Shown piece by piece: positions 26,701-34,585 of a stretch of DNA of 64,000 nucleotides. The DNA comes from DASPNH01 sp035626675. GTDB lineage: Bacteria; Desulfobacterota; Binatia; UBA1149; CAITLU01. The notes under the pieces were generated by a model, which was given only the letters and a program-made list of their open reading frames with translations, was not told the DNA's origin and searched no databases. Positions within the stretch are counted from its first letter, which is position 1, and each line of letters starts with the position of its first letter. The position numbers and the translations under genes are program-made. The stretch is taken from the NCBI GenBank assembly GCA_035626675.1, contig DASPNH010000157.1, positions 1 through 64,000 on the forward strand, read 5' to 3'.

Positions 26701-26940
26701 GTTGTTGCCCGGTGCCGTGCCATCGGCCTGGTTCTGCGCCAGCTCGGGCGCGTTCATGTAGCGGCCCTGTCCGGGCGGCAGGATGTTGAGCGCCACCGTC
26801 GAATGATCGCCGCTGCGGTAGGCGCTGGCCTGGGCCGCGGCCGGCGCCGGCGTAAAAACGAGAAGAGCGAGCAGGAGCCGGGCCGCGGGTGCTGCCAGAT
26901 CGATGCGGACGGGAAGCGGACGCGCCGAGCGGGTCGACAT
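23707..26940 (-). CDS. Penicillin-acylase family (Ntn-hydrolase) exported amidase
   Basis: A 1077-residue exported precursor with a signal peptide (LLLALLVFTPAPAAAQ). The alpha-chain region has GVEVLRDRWGVPHVYGVT and AGYVTGEDRLFMVDVLRHMARGRM, typical of penicillin/AHL acylases. The autocatalytic junction is GPASNALLV, with the predicted nucleophile Ser380 starting the beta chain. The beta chain has FGPQVGYYSPQILMEIDLHG and FNFAFNWHLLDDKDMGFYTTG. The beta chain is long for the family. The substrate could be an acyl-homoserine lactone, lipopeptide or other amide. The ATG has GAGG upstream; a GTG lies seven codons earlier. Confidence 0.9.
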   Translation of the reverse strand: MSTRSARPLPVRIDLAAPAARLLLALLVFTPAPAAAQASAYRSGDHSTVALNILPPGQGRYMNAPELAQNQADGTAPGNNTDQRALYDLLVQAAPALTSNDLPEFFKDASFGVRNEDVVRRYSPRAGVEVLRDRWGVPHVYGVTRSDTLFGAGYVTGEDRLFMVDVLRHMARGRMTELLGSSPANIQSDRATRFFADYDEAELTAMGDRLETIDPVLGARARQDLTDFTAGLNQLIAEVRIDATRRPGEYDALQIALKDWKLTDSIALTALIGSQFSLGGGGQLANAAFLSALEGQGYPVSEARQIFEDFRRANDPESPTSTEQAFPLNAAMPPADPAAVARPDAAGATAAAMAQQWQLPDHFDTPAGPIPVPLRRGPASNALLVDAAHSTVGRPIAVFGPQVGYYSPQILMEIDLHGPGIAARGAAFPGLSLYVLLGRGDGYAWSATTAYADHLDIRAVKLCNLDSTPATEASISYLNDGVCTPMYRRTDTWLAKPSAGGIPQDPSSLVMSMTTERTRHGIVQSRGTVGGEWVAFVLQRSSYMAEVDSALAFVEVSDPGRIDSVADLQRAFSRFNFAFNWHLLDDKDMGFYTTGAYPVLADGVDPDLPFWGDSRWDPVRYASFEEHPQSINSPKGYIVNWNNKQAPLWRAPDDTFAFGSIQRVQLLDDGVRAVMQDDGKVSVTELVQAMELAATQDIRAVRILRTMLDAMDTPGDAATAAAAALLDAWERAGGHRRDLDLDGEYEHQAAIALLDAWWSRALRRVFEPVLGAAFDAVPLGHDSGANPGGSAYWGGWYGQLDKDLRTILGRSVQGPFSRAYCGAGNAAACSAALQESLAETVSALTDAYGSDPAGWQVEEAAEQIQFSAVGLAAVEPMQWQNRPTFQQVLVFGGSGSIACPLQPQGDCADIAPGISRLTIRSNGAGDRSLLWRVTKGPAIAVTDFGNPSADSDHAFCLYDVDATLLSQATIEAGGNCGGRPCWRPSSRGFRYVDRSGAAGGITRMSLISGEEGTSRLQIAGDGAGVAAPALPLAQERLPLTAQLLNTEGRCWQSRYPDLRRNRDGVLSAVDDAASPAP

Positions 26941-27266
26941 GTCGGACCTCGTTGCGCTCACGGCGGAGCGGCGTTGGATTGGCGTTTGCCGGGCACAGAC
27001 CGGCCTACAACACTGTAAACAACAACACGCCGTGTGGCCGGGAAAAAGGCCCTGGCGGGAAACCTCAGGCGAAGGTTGGCCGGTAACCGTGAACGCGATT
27101 CAGTTGACGCGCTTCGCCGTCAGATTTTTGCGTGAAGGCTTATGCCGCGCCGTCACTGCCGGAATGGGCATTTCCCCACGCGAGGCACGGAAAGGCTTGC
27201 GAGGTTGCCGGCCGCTGCGCCTGCCAAAACCCCGTGATTCCAAGGTTTTTGCCACACGCACCGCGC

Positions 27267-27280
27267 GGCACGGGCTTTGC
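27267..27280 (+). promoter_or_regulatory. Sigma-54 -24/-12 promoter for the TadE-like gene
   Basis: The sequence CGGCACGGGCTTTGCT matches the sigma-54 consensus TGGCACG-N4-TTGCW at all but the first base, with the required GG-N10-GC spacing. Transcription would start about 13 bases before the ATG, leaving just room for the AGGA ribosome site. Confidence 0.65.
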
Positions 27281-27304
27281 TCAAGGGACGGCAGGACAGC
27301 GACG

Positions 27305-27799
27305 ATGTACGCGAACCGAAGCCAGCTACCGATGTACGATTACTACCGCGCCGAGGAGCCGCCGAGGACCTCGCGGTTGGCGCTGGCGGTCGTGGTTCCC
27401 CTGGTGTCGGCATTCCTGTTTGGCCTGATCGAGATCGGGAGCGCGTTCTTCACCCAGTACATCGTCCGTAGCGCAGCCATCGAGGGGGTGCGCTACGCCA
27501 TCGCCGAATCCACCGCCAAGCCCGACACCGAACAGGTCATCGACTACGTGCGGCGCTACATGTCCGAAGGCGGCCTGGCCGCCGGCGACGCCAGCGTGGT
27601 GGTGACGGGCGCCGGCGGCAGCAAAGGCGACAAGCTGATCGTGGACGTCGCCTATCCGGCTAGCCTGCTGGTGATGACGCTGCTCGTGGACTGGACGCCG
27701 GCGGTCGAGATGGCCGTTGCCGATACCGGTGAGCCCGCGCCGGCACAGCGAAAGGGCCGAATCATCCTGCATGGCAAAGCCGTGGGCGTGTTCGAGTGA
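27305..27799 (+). CDS. TadE-like pseudopilin/pilus assembly protein
   Basis: A 164-residue protein with a short charged N-terminus, one hydrophobic helix (LALAVVVPLVSAFLFGLIEI, then GSAFFTQYIV) and a soluble domain. The FGLIEIG motif inside the helix and the following RSAAIEGVRYA are characteristic of TadE-family pseudopilins. It would be processed and assembled with a Tad/Flp secretion machine. No other tad gene is nearby, so it is an orphan copy. The start is an ATG eight bases after AGGA. Confidence 0.72.
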   Translation: MYANRSQLPMYDYYRAEEPPRTSRLALAVVVPLVSAFLFGLIEIGSAFFTQYIVRSAAIEGVRYAIAESTAKPDTEQVIDYVRRYMSEGGLAAGDASVVVTGAGGSKGDKLIVDVAYPASLLVMTLLVDWTPAVEMAVADTGEPAPAQRKGRIILHGKAVGVFE

Positions 27800-28859
27800 A
27801 GTCCCGCAGCACCAAGGAGCGCTGGCGCATGTTTCCTCGCCTGCCGGCGCGCCGCCAGACAAAGGGGGAGGGACGCGTCGCAGAGTTGGTGGTCCGGGGG
27901 GAGCTCCGACATTGCGACGCGTAGGCGGACCTGGCGGAGGTGGTCTCGGTACGAGCGGGATGACGGTGCGGGACGGTTTTCGCACGTTCGTGCGCGGGGA
28001 TCGCCCCGCACCCCACTTTTGCGGGCGTGCGAGGATCACGCGGATCTCGGGTCGATGCTCGCAGAGCGCGCAGTTCCGTTGCAGTTCATCGCAGGCCGGG
28101 GCTGCCGGCGTCGCGCGATCTTCGTCGCGCTAACGCTTCGAAATTCCAATGCACGGAAGCTGATCGAGCATTGGCTCGTCGCATCCATCGCCGGTGCTCG
28201 CGCAAGTCGATTGCGCGATCCAAGCTCGCAGAGCCCGCGTGCCGGCGATGACCGAGGTCACCGCAATCCGCCGATGTTGACGCGCGCAATGCGTCGCACC
28301 ACTATCCGGCCGCGCACCGGTCAACCTCTGGCGAACGAAGTCTCTCGAGCTGGGCACGCCGGCTCGTACGTCCCATAAAGAGCCTTCTGCACTCCTCCCG
28401 GCCAGAGGTTGGCCGGTGTGCTCGTCCCAACCCCTGCCCGCTTGCGGCTGCGCGCCTTTCGTCTGCGCGCCCATCGGCGTCTCCCGCTCGTCAGGGTGTG
28501 CCACCCCGAACCCGGGGCGGCGCGCGCATGGCCGGGACCGGCGAAATCGCCGGCAGGGCCAATGCGTCGCTGCACGTTGCAACGCGTGCGCCAGCGCGCG
28601 GGCTGGCGCAAAACCGCTTGTTTTTGCTTGTCTCGTGCGCCGGCCGCGCAAAGCGCGGCGTTTGGAGACAGCGGCCTCGCCTGCGCCGCCGCGCAGCCGA
28701 GGTCAATGCGGGCAGGAACGTTGACGGTCTCGCCGACCCGATGCCAAGGTCGAGAAGTAGTCAGGTGTTCCGGACTCTTCCTACTTGTCCGGTATCCCCC
28801 TGCATCTCGGACGCCGCTCTCCTCGGGCGGCGTCACAACAAGAACCGGAGGATACGAAC
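27800..28859. other. About 1 kb without a convincing gene
   Basis: Several open frames cross the region, but all have Arg/Pro/Ala-rich shadow character and none has a ribosome site or recognisable domain. The one structured element is a perfect 10-bp inverted repeat, ACGCGTCGCA/TGCGACGCGT, at 27873-27882 and 27913-27922. It flanks a G-rich stretch that is partly duplicated just downstream. The rest may hold regulatory sequence for the following small gene. Confidence 0.5.
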
Positions 28860-29030
28860 ATGGCAGACAATGGCAGCAACAGCGGAGTCGTGGCGGTCGT
28901 GGCGATCTTCGTCATCGTAGTGGTGGTCGGCTTCCTCGCTTTCCGTTCCGGCATGCTCGGCGAAGGCGGCGGCGGCGGCAGCAAGGACATCGACGTCAAG
29001 ATCGACACGCCGGTCAAGAACGCCGAGTAG
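28860..29030 (+). CDS. Small single-pass membrane protein of unknown function
   Basis: A 56-residue protein: a short polar start (MADNGSNSG), one strong hydrophobic helix (VVAVVAIFVIVVVVGFLAF), a glycine linker (GEGGGGGS) and a charged tail KDIDVKIDTPVKNAE. The GGAGG ribosome site at 8-base spacing and a strong terminator directly after make it a real, probably highly expressed, monocistronic gene. The topology (helix, flexible linker, short tail) is reminiscent of small bacterial stress proteins, but no family is assigned. Confidence 0.75.
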   Translation: MADNGSNSGVVAVVAIFVIVVVVGFLAFRSGMLGEGGGGGSKDIDVKIDTPVKNAE

Positions 29031-29057
29031 AACCGACCAGAGATCGCATGAATGACA

Positions 29058-29086
29058 GGGCGCCCGGGAATTCCGGGCGCCCTTTT
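29058..29086 (+). terminator. Rho-independent terminator
   Basis: A near-perfect GC-rich stem, GGGCGCCCGGGAA with its complement, is followed by TTTT. It ends the transcript of the small membrane protein. Confidence 0.88.
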
Positions 29087-29402
29087 CGTTTCCGCCCACC
29101 ACTGGCCACCCTCGGCCGATGGCGGACCTTGCGCCGGCCCGGTGCCTTGCCGAGAAATCGCCTTGACGCCACGGTACCCGTGGAGTTTGATCGTCGTGCG
29201 GACGCTGCCTCGTCGCTGATCCGATGCGCTCGGATTGCAACGCGCCTCACGCTCTCGTCGAGCTGCAGGCGCAAGGGACGGGGCGATGAATGCAGCACGC
29301 GCCGGTGTTCGCCGGCAGCACCCGACCAGAGGCATTTCCACCGACGTCGCGGGCGGCAGCGGACATCGCCGTCCCGTCGCGCACTCCGTCGAAGCGCGCG
29401 CG
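29087..29402. other. Intergenic stretch with nothing recognised
   Basis: It follows the terminator of the small membrane protein and precedes a possible small lipoprotein. No domain, repeat or promoter could be supported. Confidence 0.4.
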
Positions 29403-29681
29403 ATGACCCGGTCGGTCGCACCGCTGCTCGCCGCCTGCGCGGCGGCGGCGATGCTGCTGACTTCATCCGCGTGCGCATCGAAGACGTGGTCTGGCCAAGA
29501 TCCGTCCACCCGCGACGCCCGTCCCACCCATCGATTCCGCAAGAGCACCCGCATCGGCACGCTATCGCCGGGCATGTCGCGACCCGCCGTTCTGGTCCAG
29601 GCAGATGCATCGTCGAACCTTTCCATCGATGCGACGATCCCACTGCCAAAGGAGGCGCTGGTCCCTGGGGGGCATGGCTGA
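29403..29681 (+). CDS. Possible small lipoprotein
   Basis: The frame from this ATG gives 92 residues beginning MTRSVAPLLAACAAAAMLLT then SSACAS, a plausible lipoprotein signal with Cys following Ser-Ser-Ala. The rest (TRIGTLSPGMSRPAVLVQADASSNLSIDATIPLP) has no known domain. The ribosome site is weak and there is no conserved neighbour, so the case rests on the signal peptide alone. Confidence 0.4.
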   Translation: MTRSVAPLLAACAAAAMLLTSSACASKTWSGQDPSTRDARPTHRFRKSTRIGTLSPGMSRPAVLVQADASSNLSIDATIPLPKEALVPGGHG

Positions 29682-29701
29682 GCGAGCCCGGCGGCGGCAA
29701 G

Positions 29702-29889
29702 GGGGTCAGGGCCTTTCGCAACGACATCGCGCGAGGGCCGGCCGCCCGCCGGGAATTTTGTCCGCGTTACCGTCCTGCATATAGGGAGGGGTCAGGTCGG
29801 GCCGACCCGCGCCCGGCCGGGAGCCGCCTCGTCGCGGCTCCCACGTTCGCCGCCCGGCGATTGCGCGCAGCGGAAAAGGTGCCTGACCC
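29702..29889. repeat. Scattered GGGTCAGG/CCTGACCC motifs before glnS
   Basis: GGGGTCAGG occurs twice (29702 and 29788), and CCTGACCC occurs in opposite orientation at 29882 within AAAAGGTGCCTGACCC. An 8-bp hairpin (GGGAGCCG/CGGCTCCC) lies at 29819-29842. The pattern looks like a degraded REP-type family different from the palindrome pairs at 9.8 and 46.4 kb. Confidence 0.4.
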
Positions 29890-29901
29890 AGGGAGCTCGT
29901 C

Positions 29902-31671
29902 TTGTCCACGCCCGACATACCCTCGCCGCCGCCGTCCCCGTCCGCATCCCCCTGCGACGACGCGGCGGCCTCCAAGGCCGGCGACTTCATTCGCCAGATC
30001 ATCAGCGCCGACGTAGCCGCGGGAAAGAATGGCGGCGCCGTCGTGACGCGGTTTCCTCCCGAGCCCAACGGCTACCTCCACATCGGCCACGCCAAGGCCA
30101 TCGTGCTCGGATTCAGCGTGGCTGCCGAGTTCGGCGGGCGCTGTCATCTGCGCATGGACGATACCAATCCGAGCAAGGAAGACGTCGAGTACGTCGAGGC
30201 CATCATGGAGGACGTGCGCTGGCTGGGCTTCGACTGGGGCACCCATTTCTACCACGCCGCCGACTACTTCGAGCGCATCTATCTGTTCGCCGAGGAGCTG
30301 ATCACCCGCGGCAAGGCCTTCGTCTGCGACCTGTCGGCCGATGAGCTGCGCGAGTATCGCGGCACGCTGACCGAGCCGGGCCGCCCGAGCCCGTACCGCG
30401 ACCGTTCGGCGCAAGAGAGCCTGGACCTTTTTCGCCGCATGCGCGCGGGAGAGTTTCCCAACGGCGCGCGCACCCTGCGCGGCCGCATCGACATGGCCTC
30501 GCCCAACATCGTCATGCGCGATCCGGTGCTCTACCGCATCCAGCACGCCTCGCATCACCGGACCGGCGATGCCTGGTGCATCTACCCGATGTACGACTTC
30601 GCGCACTGCCTCTCGGATGCCATCGAGGGCGTGACGCATTCGATCTGCACGCTCGAGTTCGTTCCCAACCGCGCGCTCTACGACTGGGTTCTCGACAACG
30701 TCGACCTGACGCCGCTGGCACGCGACGGCGTGGTGGTGCGGCCGCGCCAGTACGAGTTCGCACGCCTGAACCTGACAGGCACGGTGATGAGCAAGCGCAT
30801 CCTTCGCGGCCTCGTCGAAGGCGGACACGTCAGCGGCTGGGACGACCCGCGCATGCCGACCATCTCGGGCATGCGCCGGCGCGGCTATACGCCGGCGTCG
30901 CTGCGAGCGTTCTGCGAGAGCATCGGCGTGGCGCGGCGCGACAACATGGTGCAGATCGGCCAGCTCGAGTACGAGGTGCGGACGGACCTGAACCGCAGCG
31001 CGCCGCGCGTGATGGGCGTGCTGCGGCCGCTCAAGGTCGTGATCGAGAACTGGCCCGAGGGAAAAACCGACGAGCTCGAGGCCGTCAACAATCCCGAGGA
31101 TGCGTCGGCCGGCAGCCGCATGGTTCCCTTCGGCCGCGAGCTCTACATCGAGCGCGACGATTTCATGGAGGATCCGCCGAAGAAGTTCTTCCGCCTGTCG
31201 CCCGGCCGCGAAGTGCGCCTGCGCTACGCCTACTTCGTGACCTGCCGCGAAGCGGTCAAGGACGCCGGCGGCAACGTCATCGAGCTGCGCTGCACCTACG
31301 ATCCCGCAAGCCGCGGCGGCAACTCACCCGATGGACGCAAGGTCAAGGCGACGCTCCACTGGGTCGCCGCCCACAGCGCGGTGCAGGCCGAAGTGCGCCT
31401 GTACAACCCGCTGTTCCGCGTCGACAATCCCGCGCAGGTCGAGGAAGGACGCTCTCCCTTCGAATCGCTCGACCCGAGCTCGCTCGAAGTGGTCTGCGAC
31501 GCCAAGGTGGAGCCGTCGCTGGCGTCGGCCAGACCAGGGCAGCGCTTCCAGTTCGAGCGCCTCGGCTACTTCTGCGTGGACCGTGACACCACCGGCGAGC
31601 GTCCCGTCTTCAATCGCACGGTGACGCTCAAGGACGAGTGGGCCAACATCCAGAAGCGCGGAGAGTCCTAG
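29902..31671 (+). CDS. glnS: Glutaminyl-tRNA synthetase
   Basis: A class I synthetase of 589 residues that charges tRNA-Gln with glutamine. The HIGH-type motif is in RFPPEPNGYLHIGHAKA, and the KMSKS-type motif is in TVMSKRIL. LTEPGRPSPYRDRS and HHRTGDAWCIYPMYDFAHCL are GlnRS-specific. The C-terminal anticodon-binding beta barrels are complete. A Pro/Ser-rich extension of about 25 residues precedes the core. The start is TTG with GGGAG upstream. It is a standalone gene whose stop codon overlaps the convergent monooxygenase stop. Confidence 0.97.
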   Translation: MSTPDIPSPPPSPSASPCDDAAASKAGDFIRQIISADVAAGKNGGAVVTRFPPEPNGYLHIGHAKAIVLGFSVAAEFGGRCHLRMDDTNPSKEDVEYVEAIMEDVRWLGFDWGTHFYHAADYFERIYLFAEELITRGKAFVCDLSADELREYRGTLTEPGRPSPYRDRSAQESLDLFRRMRAGEFPNGARTLRGRIDMASPNIVMRDPVLYRIQHASHHRTGDAWCIYPMYDFAHCLSDAIEGVTHSICTLEFVPNRALYDWVLDNVDLTPLARDGVVVRPRQYEFARLNLTGTVMSKRILRGLVEGGHVSGWDDPRMPTISGMRRRGYTPASLRAFCESIGVARRDNMVQIGQLEYEVRTDLNRSAPRVMGVLRPLKVVIENWPEGKTDELEAVNNPEDASAGSRMVPFGRELYIERDDFMEDPPKKFFRLSPGREVRLRYAYFVTCREAVKDAGGNVIELRCTYDPASRGGNSPDGRKVKATLHWVAAHSAVQAEVRLYNPLFRVDNPAQVEEGRSPFESLDPSSLEVVCDAKVEPSLASARPGQRFQFERLGYFCVDRDTTGERPVFNRTVTLKDEWANIQKRGES

Positions 31672-33185
31672 GCCGCGCGCACTTGCGCTGCGGGCGCGCG
31701 TTCCCCGATGATCGCCGCGGGCCGGCCGCGAAGCTCGAGAGCCTCGTCCTCGATGGCGCCGAAGCGGATCATCGCCAGGTCGCGGGCGTAGTTCTGGTAC
31801 AGGCGCCACGGTGCGCGCGTTCCCTGACGCGGAAACTTCTCCATCGCACGCGTGACGTAGCCGGAGCTGAAGTCGATCCACGGCACGGTCTCGGTGACCG
31901 GCACGTTCAAACGCGGCGTGGCCTGCACGTAGCCGCCGCGATCCATGTGACGCAGCAGCCGGCAGACGTACTCGCAGGTCAGATCGCACTTCAGGGTCCA
32001 GGAGGCGTTGGTGTAGCCGAAGGACGAAGCCAGGTTGGGCACGTCCGAGTACATCATGCCTTTGTAGGTGAGCGTGCGGCTGAAATCGACGCGCTCGCCG
32101 TCGACGTCCACTTGCATGCCGCCGACCACTTCGAGCACCAGCCCGGTGGCCGTGACGACGATGTCGGCCTCGACCTCGCGGCCATCGGTCAGACGAATGC
32201 CCTTTTCCGTGAACGTCTCGACGTGACCGGTGACCACCGAGGCGGTGCCGCGCTTGATGGCCTCGAACAGGTCGTCGTCGGGCACCAGGCACAGCCGCTG
32301 GTCCCATGGATTGTAGCGGGGCGTGAAGTGGGTGGCCACGTCGTAGTCCGGACCGAGGGTCTGGCGCACGCGCGCAACCAGCGCCTTCTTCATGCGCTCG
32401 GGCCGCGAGCGCGCCCAGTTGAAGAAGAACAGCTGCAGCAGGACGTTCTTCCAGCGGGTGATCGCGTACGCCGTCGAGAGCGGCAGGTGGCGGCGAAGCC
32501 AGTTGGCGATCGCATCTTCGGCCGGACGCGAGACCACGTAGGTTGGCGAGCGCTGCAGCATCGTCACGTGCGCGGCCTGGCCCGCCATGGCCGGAACCAG
32601 CGTGACGGCGGTGGCGCCGCTGCCGATCACCACGACGCGCTTGCCGGTGTAGTCGAGATCACGCGGCCACTTCTGCGGATGTACCAGCGTACCGCCGAAT
32701 CGGTCGATGCCCGCGAAGTCGGGCGTGTAGCCGTCCGAGTAGCGATAGTAGCCCGCGCACAGGAACAGGAAGCCGCACGTCATCGTCACCGCTTCGCCGT
32801 CGTGCTGCGCCCGCACGGTCCAGCGCGCCTCGGCGCTCGACCAGGACGCGTGGGTGACGCGATGCCTGAAACGGATGTGCCGCTCGATGTCGTTCTCGCT
32901 GGCGGTTTCGCGAACGTATTCGAGGATCGAAGGCCCGTCGGCAATGGCCTTGGCGGCCTTCCACGGCTTGAAGGAATAGCCGAGCGTATACATGTCGCTG
33001 TCGGAGCGGATGCCGGGATAGCGGAACAGATCCCAGGTTCCACCGATGGCGTCCCGACCCTCCAGGATCGCGTACGTCTTGCCGGGACAGCGCGTCTGCA
33101 GATGGTAGGCCGCGCCGATGCCCGAAAGGCCTGCGCCGACGATGAGCACGTCGACATGCCGGCCACCAGGCGAAGACTGGATCAT
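31668..33185 (-). CDS. EthA-like type I Baeyer-Villiger monooxygenase
   Basis: A 505-residue FAD/NADPH-dependent monooxygenase. The FAD Rossmann motif is GAGLSGIGAAYHL near the N-terminus, and the NADPH motif is VIGSGATAVTLVPAM. Between them lies the Baeyer-Villiger fingerprint FxGxxxHxxxWP as FGGTLVHPQKWP. Overall it resembles the EthA group, which inserts oxygen into ketones or oxidises thioamides and sulfides. An ideal GGAGG site precedes the ATG. It is divergent from the thioredoxin-reductase-like gene and convergent with glnS, where the two stop codons share a CTAG. Confidence 0.9.
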   Translation of the reverse strand: MIQSSPGGRHVDVLIVGAGLSGIGAAYHLQTRCPGKTYAILEGRDAIGGTWDLFRYPGIRSDSDMYTLGYSFKPWKAAKAIADGPSILEYVRETASENDIERHIRFRHRVTHASWSSAEARWTVRAQHDGEAVTMTCGFLFLCAGYYRYSDGYTPDFAGIDRFGGTLVHPQKWPRDLDYTGKRVVVIGSGATAVTLVPAMAGQAAHVTMLQRSPTYVVSRPAEDAIANWLRRHLPLSTAYAITRWKNVLLQLFFFNWARSRPERMKKALVARVRQTLGPDYDVATHFTPRYNPWDQRLCLVPDDDLFEAIKRGTASVVTGHVETFTEKGIRLTDGREVEADIVVTATGLVLEVVGGMQVDVDGERVDFSRTLTYKGMMYSDVPNLASSFGYTNASWTLKCDLTCEYVCRLLRHMDRGGYVQATPRLNVPVTETVPWIDFSSGYVTRAMEKFPRQGTRAPWRLYQNYARDLAMIRFGAIEDEALELRGRPAAIIGERAPAAQVRAA

Positions 33186-33492
33186 GAGAACCTCCGTCGT
33201 CGCGGCCTGCGACAGGTCCGCGCGCGTTGCAGTCATCGGTGGTCCGCATGCGCCGGCCCGGCCGGGCGCGTCGCGTGCGCCGATGAGTCTGCTCGATCGG
33301 GCCGGTCGCTGCGCGACGGCCTGCGCCATTGCTACATGGCCCCGACGCGCCAGTCCATCCACTTCGAGAACGGTCCGATTCGGATGCTCGCAGCTCCAAC
33401 TCGGGACGTGACCTCATGCCCGATGCCCCCGTCGGCTTTCCATCGTTCGGGAACGGCCTGCAGGCGCCGATGCGCATGGTAGGCTCGATGCC
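33186..33492. other. Divergent intergenic region, no gene seen
   Basis: About 300 bases separate two divergent flavoprotein genes. I could not define a -10/-35 pair, operator palindrome or RNA element with confidence. Confidence 0.4.
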
Positions 33493-34410
33493 ATGAATCC
33501 TGCGCCCGCATCCTTCCCGATCCTGGACTGCCTCATCGTCGGTGGAGGCCCTGCCGGCCTGACGGCCGCCATCTACCTGGCTCGATATCGCCGCCGCTTC
33601 CTGGTCGTCGATGCCGGCGACAGCCGCGCGGCGTTGATCCCGGTCACGCACAACTTCCCGGGCTTTCCCAAGGGGATTGCCGGCACCGAGCTGCTGGCCC
33701 GCCTGCGCGAGCAGGCCCAGCGCTACGGTACCATGATCCGCACCGGCTGCGTCGAGTCGCTCGGCAGGCAGGACGACGTCTTCGTCGCGACCGTCGGGCA
33801 GGACACGCTGCGGGCGCGCACCGTGATCCTGGCCAGCGGCGTGGTCGACAACTGCGTGGACATCGACGGTTTGCACGAGGCCACCCTGGCGGGCCGCGTG
33901 CGCTGGTGTCCGATCTGCGACGCCTACGAGGTCGTGGACCGGAACGTCGCACTGCTGGTGGAGTCGCCCGAGACCGCGCGCGAGCACGCGACCTTCCTGC
34001 GCACCTACACCTCGCGACTCACCGTGCTGGTGCGCTGCACGAGCGACCCTGCCGCCTGCCGAGCCCTGGAAGCCGCCGGCGCCAGCGTCGTCAACCAGCC
34101 GGTGCGTGAGATTCGCGCCAACGATCCGGACGGCGTGCGCGTGCGCTTCGAGGACGGGAGCACGCTGAGCTTCGACACGCTCTATCCCATGCTCGGGTGC
34201 AAGGCCCGCACCGGCCTGGCCGTGTCGCTGGGCGCCGACCACGACGACAACGGCGAGCTGCTGGTGGACGAGCACCAGCGCACGTCGGTTCCCGGCCTCT
34301 ACGCCGCCGGCGATCTCGTCAACGCGCTCAATCAGATGAGCGTGGGCACTGCGCACGCAGCCACTGCGGCCACGGCCGTCCACAATTCGCTGGAACCGAA
34401 CCCTGCCTGA
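33493..34410 (+). CDS. Thioredoxin-reductase-like FAD/NAD(P)H oxidoreductase
   Basis: A 305-residue flavoprotein of the TrxB fold. The FAD motif GGGPAGLTAAIYLAR is at the start, and the redox-active CxxC is present as WCPICDAYE. The C-terminal FAD contact is GLYAAGDLVNALNQMSVG. The NAD(P) motif is degenerate: the expected GxGxxA is replaced by LLVESPETAREHA, so cofactor choice is uncertain. It may reduce a thioredoxin-like partner or another disulfide. Confidence 0.85.
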   Translation: MNPAPASFPILDCLIVGGGPAGLTAAIYLARYRRRFLVVDAGDSRAALIPVTHNFPGFPKGIAGTELLARLREQAQRYGTMIRTGCVESLGRQDDVFVATVGQDTLRARTVILASGVVDNCVDIDGLHEATLAGRVRWCPICDAYEVVDRNVALLVESPETAREHATFLRTYTSRLTVLVRCTSDPAACRALEAAGASVVNQPVREIRANDPDGVRVRFEDGSTLSFDTLYPMLGCKARTGLAVSLGADHDDNGELLVDEHQRTSVPGLYAAGDLVNALNQMSVGTAHAATAATAVHNSLEPNPA

Positions 34411-34585
34411 CTACCTCATCGGGTGGTGTCATTCCGACACAGCTTTACCGGGCACGGCCCATGGACCATGAACGCCAGGGCGCCGGGGGATGCCGAGCAG
34501 CGGCCGCAACGCCGATCGTCTGGGATTACGAAGAACCATGGCGCGCCGTGACCGCGGCGCAGCTTTCGAGTGCGAGGACTCTTGT

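Noticed and set aside
28409..30016. A 535-residue open frame overlapping the small membrane protein gene, a terminator and the glnS start
   Set aside because: Arg/Pro/Ala-rich shadow composition, crosses an intrinsic terminator, and lacks any recognisable domain.
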